A stretch of DNA of 27,524 nucleotides from CAIVAT01 sp037141055 (GTDB lineage Bacteria > Bacteroidota > Bacteroidia > Bacteroidales > FEN-979). Position numbers and translations under genes: made by a program. Under the pieces are notes generated by a model that saw only the letters and a list, made by a program, of their open reading frames with translations, searched no databases and had not been told where the DNA came from. Where the stretch lies: assembly GCA_037141055.1 (NCBI GenBank), contig JBAXDH010000046.1, forward strand, positions 1 through 27,524, written 5' to 3'. Shown here piece after piece: positions 1 through 8,063 of the stretch. How positions within the stretch are numbered: position 1 is the stretch's first letter; each line of letters begins with the position of its first letter.

Positions 1-70
1 TGAATCTATGCCCGTTTTTCCATTCATATGAAATCCCTAAAGGGATGTAAAAACAATTTTAAACAGTCTC

Positions 71-1558
71 TCAATCCTTCACGAATTTCAACACCCTTGT
101 CATCCGGTCGTCGCTGAATCTCACAAAATAAACACCCGGCTTGAGTCCACTGACATCAATTCCGGTTGTTTCATTTACCATCTGTTTCGATAAAATGAGC
201 TGACCGCGAAGATCATACATGGTCAGTAATCTGTTCTGAGCGTTTGATACACCGGGCGAAGAAAGATAGACTATCGAATGCGCAGGGTTTGGAAACAATG
301 AAACCTGCCCCGGAGAAAGGGTCGGTTCCGTGAAAACCATTATCGAATCAACAACTGCTGTATATCGATAAACCTCAGTCAAATCGACACTGCCATCAAG
401 CTGATGATTAGCAAAAACAGGAAGACCACCGTCGTAAGGTTGCCAGCCGTTAAACCAATGCATAATCTTCCCCGTCAATGAGTTTCCCCATGAATCGTAT
501 GTGTATTGTTGTGTGTACGCATGCCGCCAGGCAGCATTGACCCAATCCTGGGATGTCTCCGAAAGCAGGTTAATACTGGTATCATAGTCATAAAGCACGC
601 GATGGCAGTTTACCCACGCGCCACTCATCCAGCATTGATCTATTTCCATAACCATGTTCCCGCCTGCATCGTATGTAAAATAATTGGAAAACACATTTTC
701 CCATGCATTGTTCTGCCACAATTGATACAAGTATGAGAGTTGGTTTCCGGCAGTGTCCCAGGTCAATGTATGAAAACTGGTGTTCACCCACGAAGAGTTT
801 ACCCAATCCTGGTTAAGACGTGTAAGAAGATTCCCATTTGAATTATTGGTGCTTGAATCACGGGAGGTAACCTCCCAGCCATTGTTTAGCCAGATATAGG
901 TTAAAGAACCTGTGTAATAACCATTTCCGTCGTAGGCAGGAATCGCGAGCCAGTTGTTAAGCCAGAGGCTGTCTTGTCCCGCCTGATACATAGCGGTATC
1001 ATTTAATCCATTTGCATCAAAGTGCCATGAATAATGCCATCCATTATCCCATGCAGTTGAGTCCCACATCATCCGTTTCCAATCCACCTGGTCTCCGTTT
1101 GCATTATAGACGAACTCCTGTTTCTGAAAATTCACCCATGCATTGTTTTGCCATACCTCTTGTAACTGGCCCACCCAATTGCCTGCTGAATCATACGTAT
1201 CAGCTTCCCTGGCATAATTTTCCCAGGCCAGACTGCCCTGCCGGCGCTCAAATAAAAGAGTCAGCTGCTCGCCAAATGAATTATAGGTTCGGGACACCCG
1301 TTGAAAGGGATTGTCGCCCGATGCTATATTGTAACACATGATGGTGTCCCACTTCCATAAATAGCCCGATGAATCGAACATAGTCCGATTCACCGGTACT
1401 ACCATACGCTCAGGTTTGAATCCCGGCTGTGGTGGGTTGATCCAGATGCCGGATCTTTCAGGCCCGGAAGGCAAGGTGGCTTTGCGTTGTTGAACCTGGG
1501 CTTGTATGCTGTAAGCAAACATGCAAAGGCAACTGATAAGGAGAATTTGCGTTTTCAT
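71..1558 (-). CDS. Secreted W/YD-repeat protein with T9SS type A sorting domain
   Basis: A 495-residue exported protein of unknown function. Residues 1-21 form a signal peptide ending in SIQAQ. Residues about 60-390 hold roughly eight to nine degenerate repeats of 35-45 residues, each with a W..N.AW element followed by a YD..GN turn, as in Bacteroidota proteins with YD-like or DUF3836-like repeats. The last 80 residues match a T9SS type A C-terminal domain: SLFPNPA, then YDLRGQ, then GLKPGVYFVRF, ending in LKFVKD. That domain directs export across the outer membrane and usually surface attachment. The start is the first ATG before the signal peptide. The gene is on the same strand as the aromatic operon but has no visible link to it. 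The family assignment of the repeats is tentative; the sorting domain is clear. Confidence 0.85.
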   Translation of the reverse strand: MKTQILLISCLCMFAYSIQAQVQQRKATLPSGPERSGIWINPPQPGFKPERMVVPVNRTMFDSSGYLWKWDTIMCYNIASGDNPFQRVSRTYNSFGEQLTLLFERRQGSLAWENYAREADTYDSAGNWVGQLQEVWQNNAWVNFQKQEFVYNANGDQVDWKRMMWDSTAWDNGWHYSWHFDANGLNDTAMYQAGQDSLWLNNWLAIPAYDGNGYYTGSLTYIWLNNGWEVTSRDSSTNNSNGNLLTRLNQDWVNSSWVNTSFHTLTWDTAGNQLSYLYQLWQNNAWENVFSNYFTYDAGGNMVMEIDQCWMSGAWVNCHRVLYDYDTSINLLSETSQDWVNAAWRHAYTQQYTYDSWGNSLTGKIMHWFNGWQPYDGGLPVFANHQLDGSVDLTEVYRYTAVVDSIMVFTEPTLSPGQVSLFPNPAHSIVYLSSPGVSNAQNRLLTMYDLRGQLILSKQMVNETTGIDVSGLKPGVYFVRFSDDRMTRVLKFVKD

Positions 1559-1566
1559 TGGGCGGT

Positions 1567-1770
1567 TTATCCGGGATCAGATATTTTTGCAGCATTCACG
1601 ACTGAATAAAAATGGCGGACAGAATCGGCAGACTGAATAATGCCATGCGCATTTTGTTCAGACACCCTGGCTTTTGTACAAGACCAGGATTGGATAAGCG
1701 AAGCAAGAAGAAAGAGTGAAATAAGTGATTTAAAAAAGCTTCTGTACATGGCAAAATCAACATTTGGCAA
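1567..1770 (-). CDS. Possible small lipoprotein (doubtful)
   Basis: A 67-residue reading frame. From an internal Met at residue 8 it shows a plausible lipoprotein signal: a basic start (MYRSFFK), a hydrophobic run (LISLFLLASLIQ) and a cysteine in SWSC followed by TK. The remaining 37 residues match nothing I recognise. It ends 8 bases before the start of the T9SS protein gene, so the two could be co-transcribed. It overlaps the 5' part of the TonB-domain frame on the other strand, so the two long versions are unlikely both to be real. The lipobox is not canonical. It is kept as a low-confidence call because of the signal-like hydrophobic segment. Confidence 0.3.
   Translation of the reverse strand: MPNVDFAMYRSFFKSLISLFLLASLIQSWSCTKARVSEQNAHGIIQSADSVRHFYSVVNAAKISDPG
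1582..1589 (+). promoter_or_regulatory. Possible Bacteroidota -7 box for the TonB-domain gene
   Basis: TATTTTTG matches the Bacteroides -7 consensus TAnnTTTG. A weak -33 partner, ATTG at 1557-1560 (three of four bases), lies 21 bases upstream. Transcription would begin near 1595, ahead of either candidate start of the TonB-domain gene. A single short motif in A/T-rich DNA is weak evidence. Confidence 0.25.
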
Positions 1771-2236
1771 TAAAGTTAATGATTTATGCGAATCCAGGAA
1801 TGAATTTCATCCACAGGGGGAACTGAACAACCAAACTGCAAATACTTTACCTCCTGATATTACCGATGTTCCGCCGGTTGATAATTCGAGGAACACCATT
1901 GAACAGCCTGTTGCTCCTGAAAAACCATGGATAACCGTGGAACTGATGCCGGAATTTCCGGGTGGAAATGATGAAATGTTCAGATTCCTTGCCCAAAATC
2001 TCAGGTACCCTGTTGAAGCAAGGGAAATATCGGTAAGCGGGAAAGTTTATATTTATTTTGTGGTTGAACCCGATGGTTCGATTTCCAGCCTCAAAGTGAT
2101 GAGAGGAATCGGATCGGGTTGTGACGAGGAAGCCCTTCGCGTGGTTGGCCTGATGCCGAAATGGACTCCGGGAAAACAGGGCGGAGTCGCTGTAAGGGTG
2201 CAGTATATTCTGCCGGTGAGGTTTACGTTGCAGTGA
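1640..2236 (+). CDS. TonB C-terminal domain protein without a visible membrane anchor
   Basis: The last 95 residues are a typical Bacteroidota TonB C-terminal domain: LMPEFPGG, then LRYPVEA, GKVYIYFVVEPDGSI, DEEALRV, PKWTPGKQ and a final VQYILPVRF. In a complete energy transducer this domain contacts the TonB box of an outer-membrane receptor. A TonB normally has an N-terminal membrane helix or signal peptide and a proline-rich linker. Here the N-terminus is hydrophilic (MPCAFCSDT, or MAKSTFGNK if translation starts at 1748) and no membrane segment is visible. The gene may be 5'-truncated, may start at an unrecognised site, or may be decaying. The 1748 start would remove most of the overlap with the opposing small frame. 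The domain is certain; the start and function are not. Confidence 0.6.
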   Translation: MPCAFCSDTLAFVQDQDWISEARRKSEISDLKKLLYMAKSTFGNKVNDLCESRNEFHPQGELNNQTANTLPPDITDVPPVDNSRNTIEQPVAPEKPWITVELMPEFPGGNDEMFRFLAQNLRYPVEAREISVSGKVYIYFVVEPDGSISSLKVMRGIGSGCDEEALRVVGLMPKWTPGKQGGVAVRVQYILPVRFTLQ

Positions 2237-2256
2237 GGAAGTGACGAGTGACAAGT

Positions 2257-2278
2257 GAACGATTCCAATGGAACGTTC
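2257..2278 (+). terminator. Hairpin between convergent genes
   Basis: An inverted repeat with arms GAACG/CGTTC enclosing TTCC/GGAA, one bulged A and a 3-base loop. It lies in the gap between the convergent stops of the TonB-domain gene (2236) and the thiolase gene (2282). On the plus strand it is followed by ATTTTA, a weak U-tract, so it fits best as the terminator of the plus-strand gene. On the minus strand no U-run follows. Confidence 0.45.
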
Positions 2279-2281
2279 ATT

Positions 2282-3472
2282 TTAGGATTCCCGGCGGATG
2301 ATCATGGCTGTGGTAACCCCGCCGCCACCGCAAATAGAGGCGATGCAATGGGTTTTTCCAAGGCGTTTGAGGGCATGGTAACCGGTAACGAGGATACGTG
2401 CTCCGCTGATACCGGTCGGATGACCCAGGGCGATGGCACCTCCATGCACGTTTAATTTTGACCGGTCCCAGCGCAATGCCTGTTCATTGGCAAGGACCTG
2501 GATGGCGAACGCTTCGTTCACTTCAATGATATCCATTTCATTTAGGGTCATTCCTGCTTTTGACAGGGCCGCAGGAATTGCCAGTGCCGGGCCTTCTCCC
2601 ATTGTGGAGGGATTTACGGCGCACTGGGCGTAGGAAACGATGGAGAAGAGGGGTTTTAAGCCGTATTCCTGCGCTTTTTTCCGGTGTGTGACCACAAGGG
2701 CAACGGCTCCGTCGCTCAGGCCGCAGGAATTACCGGCCGTTACCGTGCCGTTCTTTCGGAAGGCAGGTTTTATACCTGCCATTTTTTCCAGGCTGATCTC
2801 ATGACGGATGGTTTCATCCGTATCAAATATTTCAGTTGTCCGACCGCCTGCTTTGGTTATTTCAACCTGAACTATTTCTTCATTAAACCAGCCATTTTTT
2901 TGTGCGGTAGCGGCTTTAGTGTGACTGCCGACTGCCAACTCATCCTGTTCCTCCCGCGAAACCTGGTATTTGTCAAAAAGGTTCTCGGCAGTTTCGCCCA
3001 TTCCCTGGCCGATCAGCGGATCAATGCTGTCGGACCATCCGTCTTCAAGGGTTTTATTCCCCATTTTGAACCCGTCCCAGCGTGCGCCTTTGAGCAGGTA
3101 CGGAATGGAACTCATGCTGTCGAATCCGCCGGCAATTACAATCCCTGCGTCGCCGAGCCTGATGGCCTGGGAAGCCATTGCCAGGGTTCGCATCCCCGAC
3201 GGGCAGGCCATGTTGACGGTCACAGCCGGTGTTGCCGGAGAGATTCCTGCCCGAACGGAAGCCGTGCGGGCAGGGTTCGGTCCGTTACCGGCCTGGCGGC
3301 AACTGCCAAGGATCACCTCGTCAACCTGGTCACCCGCCAAACCAGCACGTCTGATTGCTTCCATGACGGCGGTTGCTCCAAGTTCCCAGGATGGGATGTC
3401 CCTGAGGGTTCCGCCGAATTTCCCCATGGCCGTGCGGCATGCTGCAACAATCACGATATCCTTTAATTCCAT
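2282..3472 (-). CDS. Acetyl-CoA acetyltransferase (thiolase), last gene of the operon
   Basis: A 396-residue thiolase, the usual family length. The nucleophilic cysteine is Cys90 in NMACPSGM, where most thiolases have CASG. The C-terminal half has GGAIALGHPTG (catalytic His) and CGGGGV (second Cys). The start at 3472 (MELKDIVIV) is chosen over the upstream in-frame ATG at 3604, because the extra 44 residues would be translated from a GC-rich palindromic repeat and would overlap the end of the SDR gene. In context it would cleave 3-oxopimelyl-CoA to glutaryl-CoA and acetyl-CoA, or acetoacetyl-CoA to two acetyl-CoA. Which of the two thiolases in this window handles which substrate cannot be told from sequence. 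Confidence 0.9.
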   Translation of the reverse strand: MELKDIVIVAACRTAMGKFGGTLRDIPSWELGATAVMEAIRRAGLAGDQVDEVILGSCRQAGNGPNPARTASVRAGISPATPAVTVNMACPSGMRTLAMASQAIRLGDAGIVIAGGFDSMSSIPYLLKGARWDGFKMGNKTLEDGWSDSIDPLIGQGMGETAENLFDKYQVSREEQDELAVGSHTKAATAQKNGWFNEEIVQVEITKAGGRTTEIFDTDETIRHEISLEKMAGIKPAFRKNGTVTAGNSCGLSDGAVALVVTHRKKAQEYGLKPLFSIVSYAQCAVNPSTMGEGPALAIPAALSKAGMTLNEMDIIEVNEAFAIQVLANEQALRWDRSKLNVHGGAIALGHPTGISGARILVTGYHALKRLGKTHCIASICGGGGVTTAMIIRRES

Positions 3473-3486
3473 GGTTTTAGTTGTTG

Positions 3487-3534
3487 ACCTCTCCCCCTGC
3501 CCCTGCCCTTCAAGGGGAGGGGCAGGGGTGGGGT
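3487..3534. repeat. GC-rich palindromic intergenic repeat, copy 1
   Basis: A near-perfect inverted repeat: a run of CCCCTGCCCCTGCCCTT, one central C, then AAGGGGAGGGGCAGGGG. It fills the gap between the SDR stop and the thiolase start and would form a strong hairpin in the operon transcript. It resembles, in base pattern and position, the copies at 13667-13740 and 17911-17949. Confidence 0.7.
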
Positions 3535-3537
3535 AAG

Positions 3538-4305
3538 TTAAATATATTGTCCGCCGTCCACTTTGATCACTTCTCCGGTGATATGCCGGGCCAGTTCGGA
3601 ACACAGGAACACAGCCAGGTTCGCGATATCTTCAGGTTTACCAAGGCGTTGAAGTACTATTTCCCCCAAGGCGGCTGCATAAACACTATCCCCGGCGTTT
3701 TTCATCATTTCGGTTTCAATCAGCCCGGGGGCAATGGCATTCACATTCACATTGTATTTGCCCAACTCTTTGGCAACTGACTTCGTCAAACCGATAATTC
3801 CGGCTTTTGACGCAGCATAATTGGCCTGGCCGAATTTCCCCCTCATTCCGTTAATGGAGGTGATATTGACGATTTTCCCTGATTGCTGTTCCCGGAACAA
3901 TGGTGAAACAGCCCGGATATAATTGAAATACCCTTTGAGGTTTACGCTGATTACATCATCCCACTGATCTTCGGTCATTTTCCATACAACCCCGTCGCGG
4001 TTGATGCCGGCATTATTTACCAGGATATCGATTTTTCCGAATTCCTTTATCGCCGCAGTCACTGCTTTTGCCGCTCCTTCGAAGTCGGTTATTTCTGCCT
4101 GGATGAATAAGCCTTTGCATCGCAGGTCATGTATCTGCTGAAGGATTTCCTGTGCTTCGTTTTGCGGCCTGCGGTCGATCAGTGCGACATTCGCACCGCA
4201 CCGGGCGAGTTGCAAAGAAATTGCTGCGCCTATTCCGCTGATTCCCCCGGTTACGATGGCAGAACGACCGGAAAGGTCAGGGAAGTTTGATTGCTGCTGG
4301 TCCAT
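3538..4305 (-). CDS. SDR-family 3-hydroxyacyl-CoA dehydrogenase (FabG-like)
   Basis: A 255-residue classical short-chain dehydrogenase. It has the nucleotide-binding TGGISGIG motif at residues 19-26, NNAG at 97-100, and the catalytic Ser150, Tyr163 and Lys167 in the usual S-x12-YxxxK spacing. The C-terminus GEVIKVDGGQYI is typical of FabG and acetoacetyl-CoA reductase relatives. Family knowledge supports NAD(P)-linked oxidation or reduction of 3-hydroxy/3-oxoacyl thioesters. In this operon a role on 3-hydroxypimelyl-CoA or 3-hydroxybutyryl-CoA is plausible, partly redundant with the large fused dehydrogenase upstream. It lies 35 bases after the molybdenum-enzyme gene and 65 bases before the final thiolase. 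The exact substrate is inferred. Confidence 0.85.
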   Translation of the reverse strand: MDQQQSNFPDLSGRSAIVTGGISGIGAAISLQLARCGANVALIDRRPQNEAQEILQQIHDLRCKGLFIQAEITDFEGAAKAVTAAIKEFGKIDILVNNAGINRDGVVWKMTEDQWDDVISVNLKGYFNYIRAVSPLFREQQSGKIVNITSINGMRGKFGQANYAASKAGIIGLTKSVAKELGKYNVNVNAIAPGLIETEMMKNAGDSVYAAALGEIVLQRLGKPEDIANLAVFLCSELARHITGEVIKVDGGQYI

Positions 4306-4340
4306 CAGGATAGGATTAATGACTCATGATATTCATACGA

Positions 4341-7139
4341 TTATTTCTTCAATCCCTGGATCGCTTCCAGTACTTTTTGAGGAGTGATGGGAAGTTCGAA
4401 AACCCTTGCTCCGATGGCATCTGCCACTGCATTGGCGATCGCCCCGAGAATGGGCAGGGTGGCGCCTTCGCCAACTTCCTTGGCCCCGTATGGCCCGGCC
4501 GGCTCGTAGCTGTCGACGATGGTTGAATGAATTTCGGGCATGTCGGCCGAGGTCGCCATGAGATAGTTGTGAAGATCGGCGTTGACCATCTTCCCCTTTT
4601 TATCAAACACTTCATTCTCAAAAAGCACTTCGCTCATGCCCATTAAAACGGCCCCTTCCGCCTGTCCTTCGACCAGCATCGGGTTGACGGCCGTGCCGCA
4701 GTCGTGGGCATCCCAGAAATTCAACACCTTGACTTTCCCGGTTTCCATGTCTACATCAACTTCGCAAACGGTGGCGGAAAAAGAGTATGCCGGGGAAGTT
4801 CCGACGGCAGCGCCTTTGTAGGTACCACCCAGCCCTTCGGGGGGAGAATAGTGGCCTTTTCCGAGCAGCGGGCCTTTTTTGGAAAAGTGAGAAAACCCAG
4901 CCTGTTCCCATGGGATGAACACCGAAGGGTCTTCTTTCAGGTAAATCATGTTATTTGATGCGTCAAGTGCCGCCGGATCCACGTTCAGTATTTCGGCAGC
5001 CTGGGCCAGGACCTGTTTTTTGACTTCCTCTCCGGCCATCTTTGAGGCATTTCCCCCCATCAGCGTGACCCGGCTGGAGTAGGCGCCAAACCCGATGGGG
5101 GTGAGGTCGCTGTCGGCGGATACAACACTGATCCTGTCGAAGGAAATGCCCATCGCTTCGCAGGCTGCCATGGCCAGAACCGTATCCGATCCCTGGCCGA
5201 TATCCGCATCCCCGAGAAACAGCACCGCTCTCGATCCGTCTTCAATCACTTTTATGGTTGCGCTTGAATGTGGGAATTTTGACCGGTATATCGGGTACCC
5301 GGCACCTGAAACGAACCCTCCGCAGCCGATGCCGATCCCGCGTCCAACGGGAAGTTTCCCTTTCTTTTGATCCCATCCCGATTTTTTCCTGACCTCTTCG
5401 ATACAGGCTGAAAATTCGCAGGAATGGATATCGAGATCATTGCAGGTACGATATTCGGGCGTCATGGCATTTTTCAGCCTGATATCGACATGGTCCATGC
5501 CGATATCGTCGGCGATCATCGACAGCAGCGATTCGAATGCAAACCGCGGATGCGGGCAGCCGTGACCGCGGAAAGCGCCGCACGGCGGCAGGTTGGTGTT
5601 TACCCGGTAACCGTCGTATTTGTAATTCGGAAATTTATACAGGGTTGTGAGCATGGACCCTGCATAATAGGTCGAGACGATTCCAAAGCTTGAATAGGCC
5701 CCGCCTTCGAGAACTGCCTGCTGCTTAACGGCCGTAATGGTGCCGTCGTTTTTGACCCCGATTTTCAGGTCGATGTATTGTTTGTGGCGGCCCCTTCCGA
5801 ACAGGTACATCTCCTCCCGGTTGAAACGCATCTTAACCGCACAGCCTGCTATCCTTGCAAGGAAGATGGACATGACTTCGATTGTGGTAGTGGCAGCTTT
5901 GGCACCAAAACCGCCTCCGCAGTTTGTCATGATCACACGGATATCACCGAGGGGAAGTCCGAGGATATGCGACAGCTGGTGGTGCACATAATGAACGACC
6001 TGTGTGGAGGTGTGCAGTGTTACCCTTCCATGGCGGTCCCATTCGGCGATGGAGCAATGCGGTTCCATCGGATTCTGATAGGTCCTGTTACCGACAAACC
6101 GCTGCTCACGGATATGGTCCGCTTCGGCAAAGCCTTTGTCGATGTCGCCAAAATGGTGGTCGACATGGGTGTTGATGTTGTTTTCGTATTTATCGTCGAA
6201 AAGCCTGGGAGCGCCGTCTTTCATTGCTTCCACGGGATCGAACACGGCAGGAAGTTCTTCGTAGGTCACCTTGATGAGGTCAAGCGCCCGGTAGCAGGTT
6301 TCCTCGTCGACGGCAGCCACGGCGGCCACCACGTCCCCTACAAACCGCACTTTATCTTTCGCCAGGATATTTTCATCGTAACGCGGCGGAGAGGTTCCCC
6401 ACCGGATATCGGGCACATCGGCACCGGTCAGCACGATCCGGACACCTGTCAGCGCTTTTGCCCTGCTGGTGTCGATGGAAATAATCCGGGCGTGGGCAAC
6501 GGTGCTGAGCAGGAGCTTACCATAGATCATGTTCGGCAGCGAAATGTCGTCGGTGTACAACGCCCTGCCTGTGGCTTTATCAGGGGCATCGGGCTTCGGA
6601 AGGCGTTTTCCCACGACAGAAAGGTTCATCGCCGATTTCTGGGGCATGAACTCCAGTTTTTCAACGGGTTTACCGTTCAAATAATCACGGGCGGTTTCCA
6701 CCGCTTCAATGATCTTGGTATACCCGGTGCAACGGCATAAATTGCCGCTTAATTCCGATTGAATTTCCTCTTTTGACGGGTTTGGGTTTTTATCCAGGAT
6801 GCTTTTTGTCCGCATGATGATGCCGGGGGTGCAATAGCCGCACTGGATCGCACCTTTTTCGACAAATGCCCGCTGAATCGGGTGAAGTTCACTTCCCAAA
6901 GCGAGTCCTTCAATGGTTTCCACCTTCGTGCCGGCTGCATCCATGGCCAGAACCAGGCATGAATTAACCGCTTTCCCGTCGAGGATCACGGTGCATGCAC
7001 CGCAGTCGCCGAGTTCGCAACCTTTTTTGGTGCCGGTGAGTTTCAACTCGTCCCTGAGCAGATCAAGAAGCGTGCTGGTTGGTTTTACAGCCACCTCGTA
7101 ACCGGTGCCGTTTACATTTATCTGAATGAGTTTTTTCAT
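4341..7139 (-). CDS. Fused 2Fe-2S and molybdopterin subunit, 4-hydroxybenzoyl-CoA reductase-like
   Basis: A 932-residue xanthine-dehydrogenase-family protein joining two subunits that are separate in many relatives. Residues 1-155 are the small subunit: Cys41, 46, 49 and 61 for a plant-type 2Fe-2S cluster, and Cys100, 103, 135 and 137 for the second. Residues about 175-932 are the molybdopterin subunit, with GGGFGAK at 408-414, CGAFRGHG at 520-527, DADIGQGSD at 644-652 and the terminal GAKEVGEG at 885-892, whose Glu891 is the expected general base. Stretches such as GAYSSFGIVSTYYAG and SGAGYPIY resemble HcrA of 4-hydroxybenzoyl-CoA reductase, which removes the para-hydroxyl of 4-hydroxybenzoyl-CoA to give benzoyl-CoA. 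The operon context supports this. The partner FAD subunit follows the ordinary pattern, so another substrate remains possible. Confidence 0.85.
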   Translation of the reverse strand: MKKLIQINVNGTGYEVAVKPTSTLLDLLRDELKLTGTKKGCELGDCGACTVILDGKAVNSCLVLAMDAAGTKVETIEGLALGSELHPIQRAFVEKGAIQCGYCTPGIIMRTKSILDKNPNPSKEEIQSELSGNLCRCTGYTKIIEAVETARDYLNGKPVEKLEFMPQKSAMNLSVVGKRLPKPDAPDKATGRALYTDDISLPNMIYGKLLLSTVAHARIISIDTSRAKALTGVRIVLTGADVPDIRWGTSPPRYDENILAKDKVRFVGDVVAAVAAVDEETCYRALDLIKVTYEELPAVFDPVEAMKDGAPRLFDDKYENNINTHVDHHFGDIDKGFAEADHIREQRFVGNRTYQNPMEPHCSIAEWDRHGRVTLHTSTQVVHYVHHQLSHILGLPLGDIRVIMTNCGGGFGAKAATTTIEVMSIFLARIAGCAVKMRFNREEMYLFGRGRHKQYIDLKIGVKNDGTITAVKQQAVLEGGAYSSFGIVSTYYAGSMLTTLYKFPNYKYDGYRVNTNLPPCGAFRGHGCPHPRFAFESLLSMIADDIGMDHVDIRLKNAMTPEYRTCNDLDIHSCEFSACIEEVRKKSGWDQKKGKLPVGRGIGIGCGGFVSGAGYPIYRSKFPHSSATIKVIEDGSRAVLFLGDADIGQGSDTVLAMAACEAMGISFDRISVVSADSDLTPIGFGAYSSRVTLMGGNASKMAGEEVKKQVLAQAAEILNVDPAALDASNNMIYLKEDPSVFIPWEQAGFSHFSKKGPLLGKGHYSPPEGLGGTYKGAAVGTSPAYSFSATVCEVDVDMETGKVKVLNFWDAHDCGTAVNPMLVEGQAEGAVLMGMSEVLFENEVFDKKGKMVNADLHNYLMATSADMPEIHSTIVDSYEPAGPYGAKEVGEGATLPILGAIANAVADAIGARVFELPITPQKVLEAIQGLKK

Positions 7140-7165
7140 TTTCCTGAACAGTCGAATAATTCTCT

Positions 7166-8053
7166 TTATCTGGTTAAAATGGCGGCTTTGGCAGCCGACA
7201 CGATGGCGCGCCCGGCAATAACCTTCAGCACATCCCTGCGATACTGTGCCCCTCCACGGATATCGTCGATAGGGATGGAATCTTTCACGGCGGCAATTCC
7301 GGCCTCTTCCAGCAGGGTATCTTCCAGCAGAAGTTCATCTGTTTTCCTGCCTTTCAGCGCATCCGAGGCGCCATGGCTGATGCGTGGAGTGGGCGCAACG
7401 GCCCCGATCACGACGCAGGCATCTTCAATGGTTCCATGTTCAACCCTGATCATTGCCGCAACGGAAACCACGGAAATAGATCCCGCTTCACGCAATCCGA
7501 ATTTTTCATAGAAGCAGCCCGTTCCCTGAGAAGGTTTTGGAATGATGACCCGGGTCACCAGATCACCATATTTCAAAACGGTTTTTTTATTGAATGTAAA
7601 AAAGTCGGACAGGGCGATTGTTCTAACCCCGGAGGTGCTGACAACTTCCACCGAAGCATTCATCGCCAGCAGGACCGGCGCCGAATCGCAGCAGGAAGCC
7701 GCAGTACAGAGGTTTCCTCCCAGTGTCCCGGTATTCCTGACCTGTTCGGAACCGATTTTTGAAGCGGCATCCGCAAGCGCCGGAATATATTTTTTTACAA
7801 CCCCGGATGAAATGATCTCATTGTGTGTGGTGCAGGCGCCAATGTAAACATTGGTTTCGTCTTCGGTAATGCGTTTGAGTTCGTCGATCCTCGACAGGGA
7901 AACGACCTCATCATGGACCCGAAGTCCTTTTTTCATTTCAACCAGCAGGTCGGTCCCACCGGCCATGGCAACCGCATTGCTTCCTTTTTCAAGCAAACCG
8001 AGTGCGTCACTTACAGAAGCGGGCTGATGATAGATAAATTCCGGCAAAAACAT
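7166..8053 (-). CDS. FAD subunit of the molybdenum hydroxylase/reductase (CoxM/HcrB family)
   Basis: A 295-residue FAD-binding subunit. It has AGGTDLLVEMK at 31-41 and RNTGTLGGNLC at 106-116, the two FAD/diphosphate motifs of the family, and a C-terminal CoxM-type domain. It passes electrons between the 2Fe-2S clusters of the neighbouring fused subunit and an external partner. Characterised 4-hydroxybenzoyl-CoA reductase FAD subunits carry an insertion of about 40 residues with four cysteines binding a 4Fe-4S cluster, just after the GGNLC motif. Here GGNLC runs straight into TAASCCDSAPVLLA with no insertion, although that stretch has three cysteines in all. The gene lies 10 bases after the MocA-like gene and 26 bases before the fused subunit. 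Confidence 0.9.
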   Translation of the reverse strand: MFLPEFIYHQPASVSDALGLLEKGSNAVAMAGGTDLLVEMKKGLRVHDEVVSLSRIDELKRITEDETNVYIGACTTHNEIISSGVVKKYIPALADAASKIGSEQVRNTGTLGGNLCTAASCCDSAPVLLAMNASVEVVSTSGVRTIALSDFFTFNKKTVLKYGDLVTRVIIPKPSQGTGCFYEKFGLREAGSISVVSVAAMIRVEHGTIEDACVVIGAVAPTPRISHGASDALKGRKTDELLLEDTLLEEAGIAAVKDSIPIDDIRGGAQYRRDVLKVIAGRAIVSAAKAAILTR

Positions 8054-8063
8054 TTCTTGTGTA

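Noticed and set aside
1..70. Possible gene end or RNA gene at the left edge
   Set aside because: The 70 A/T-rich bases show no open frame, hairpin or RNA signature that can be supported.
2684..3466. A 260-codon plus-strand frame
   Set aside because: It is antisense to the thiolase; the catalytic motifs are on the minus strand.
3473..3604. Longer N-terminus of the last thiolase, starting at the ATG at 3604
   Set aside because: The additional 44 residues come from a palindromic repeat and the end of the SDR gene. The standard thiolase start is Met at 3472.
5778..6740. A 320-codon open frame on the plus strand
   Set aside because: It is antisense to the molybdenum-subunit gene, which has clear cluster and cofactor motifs. 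The translation shows no domain.
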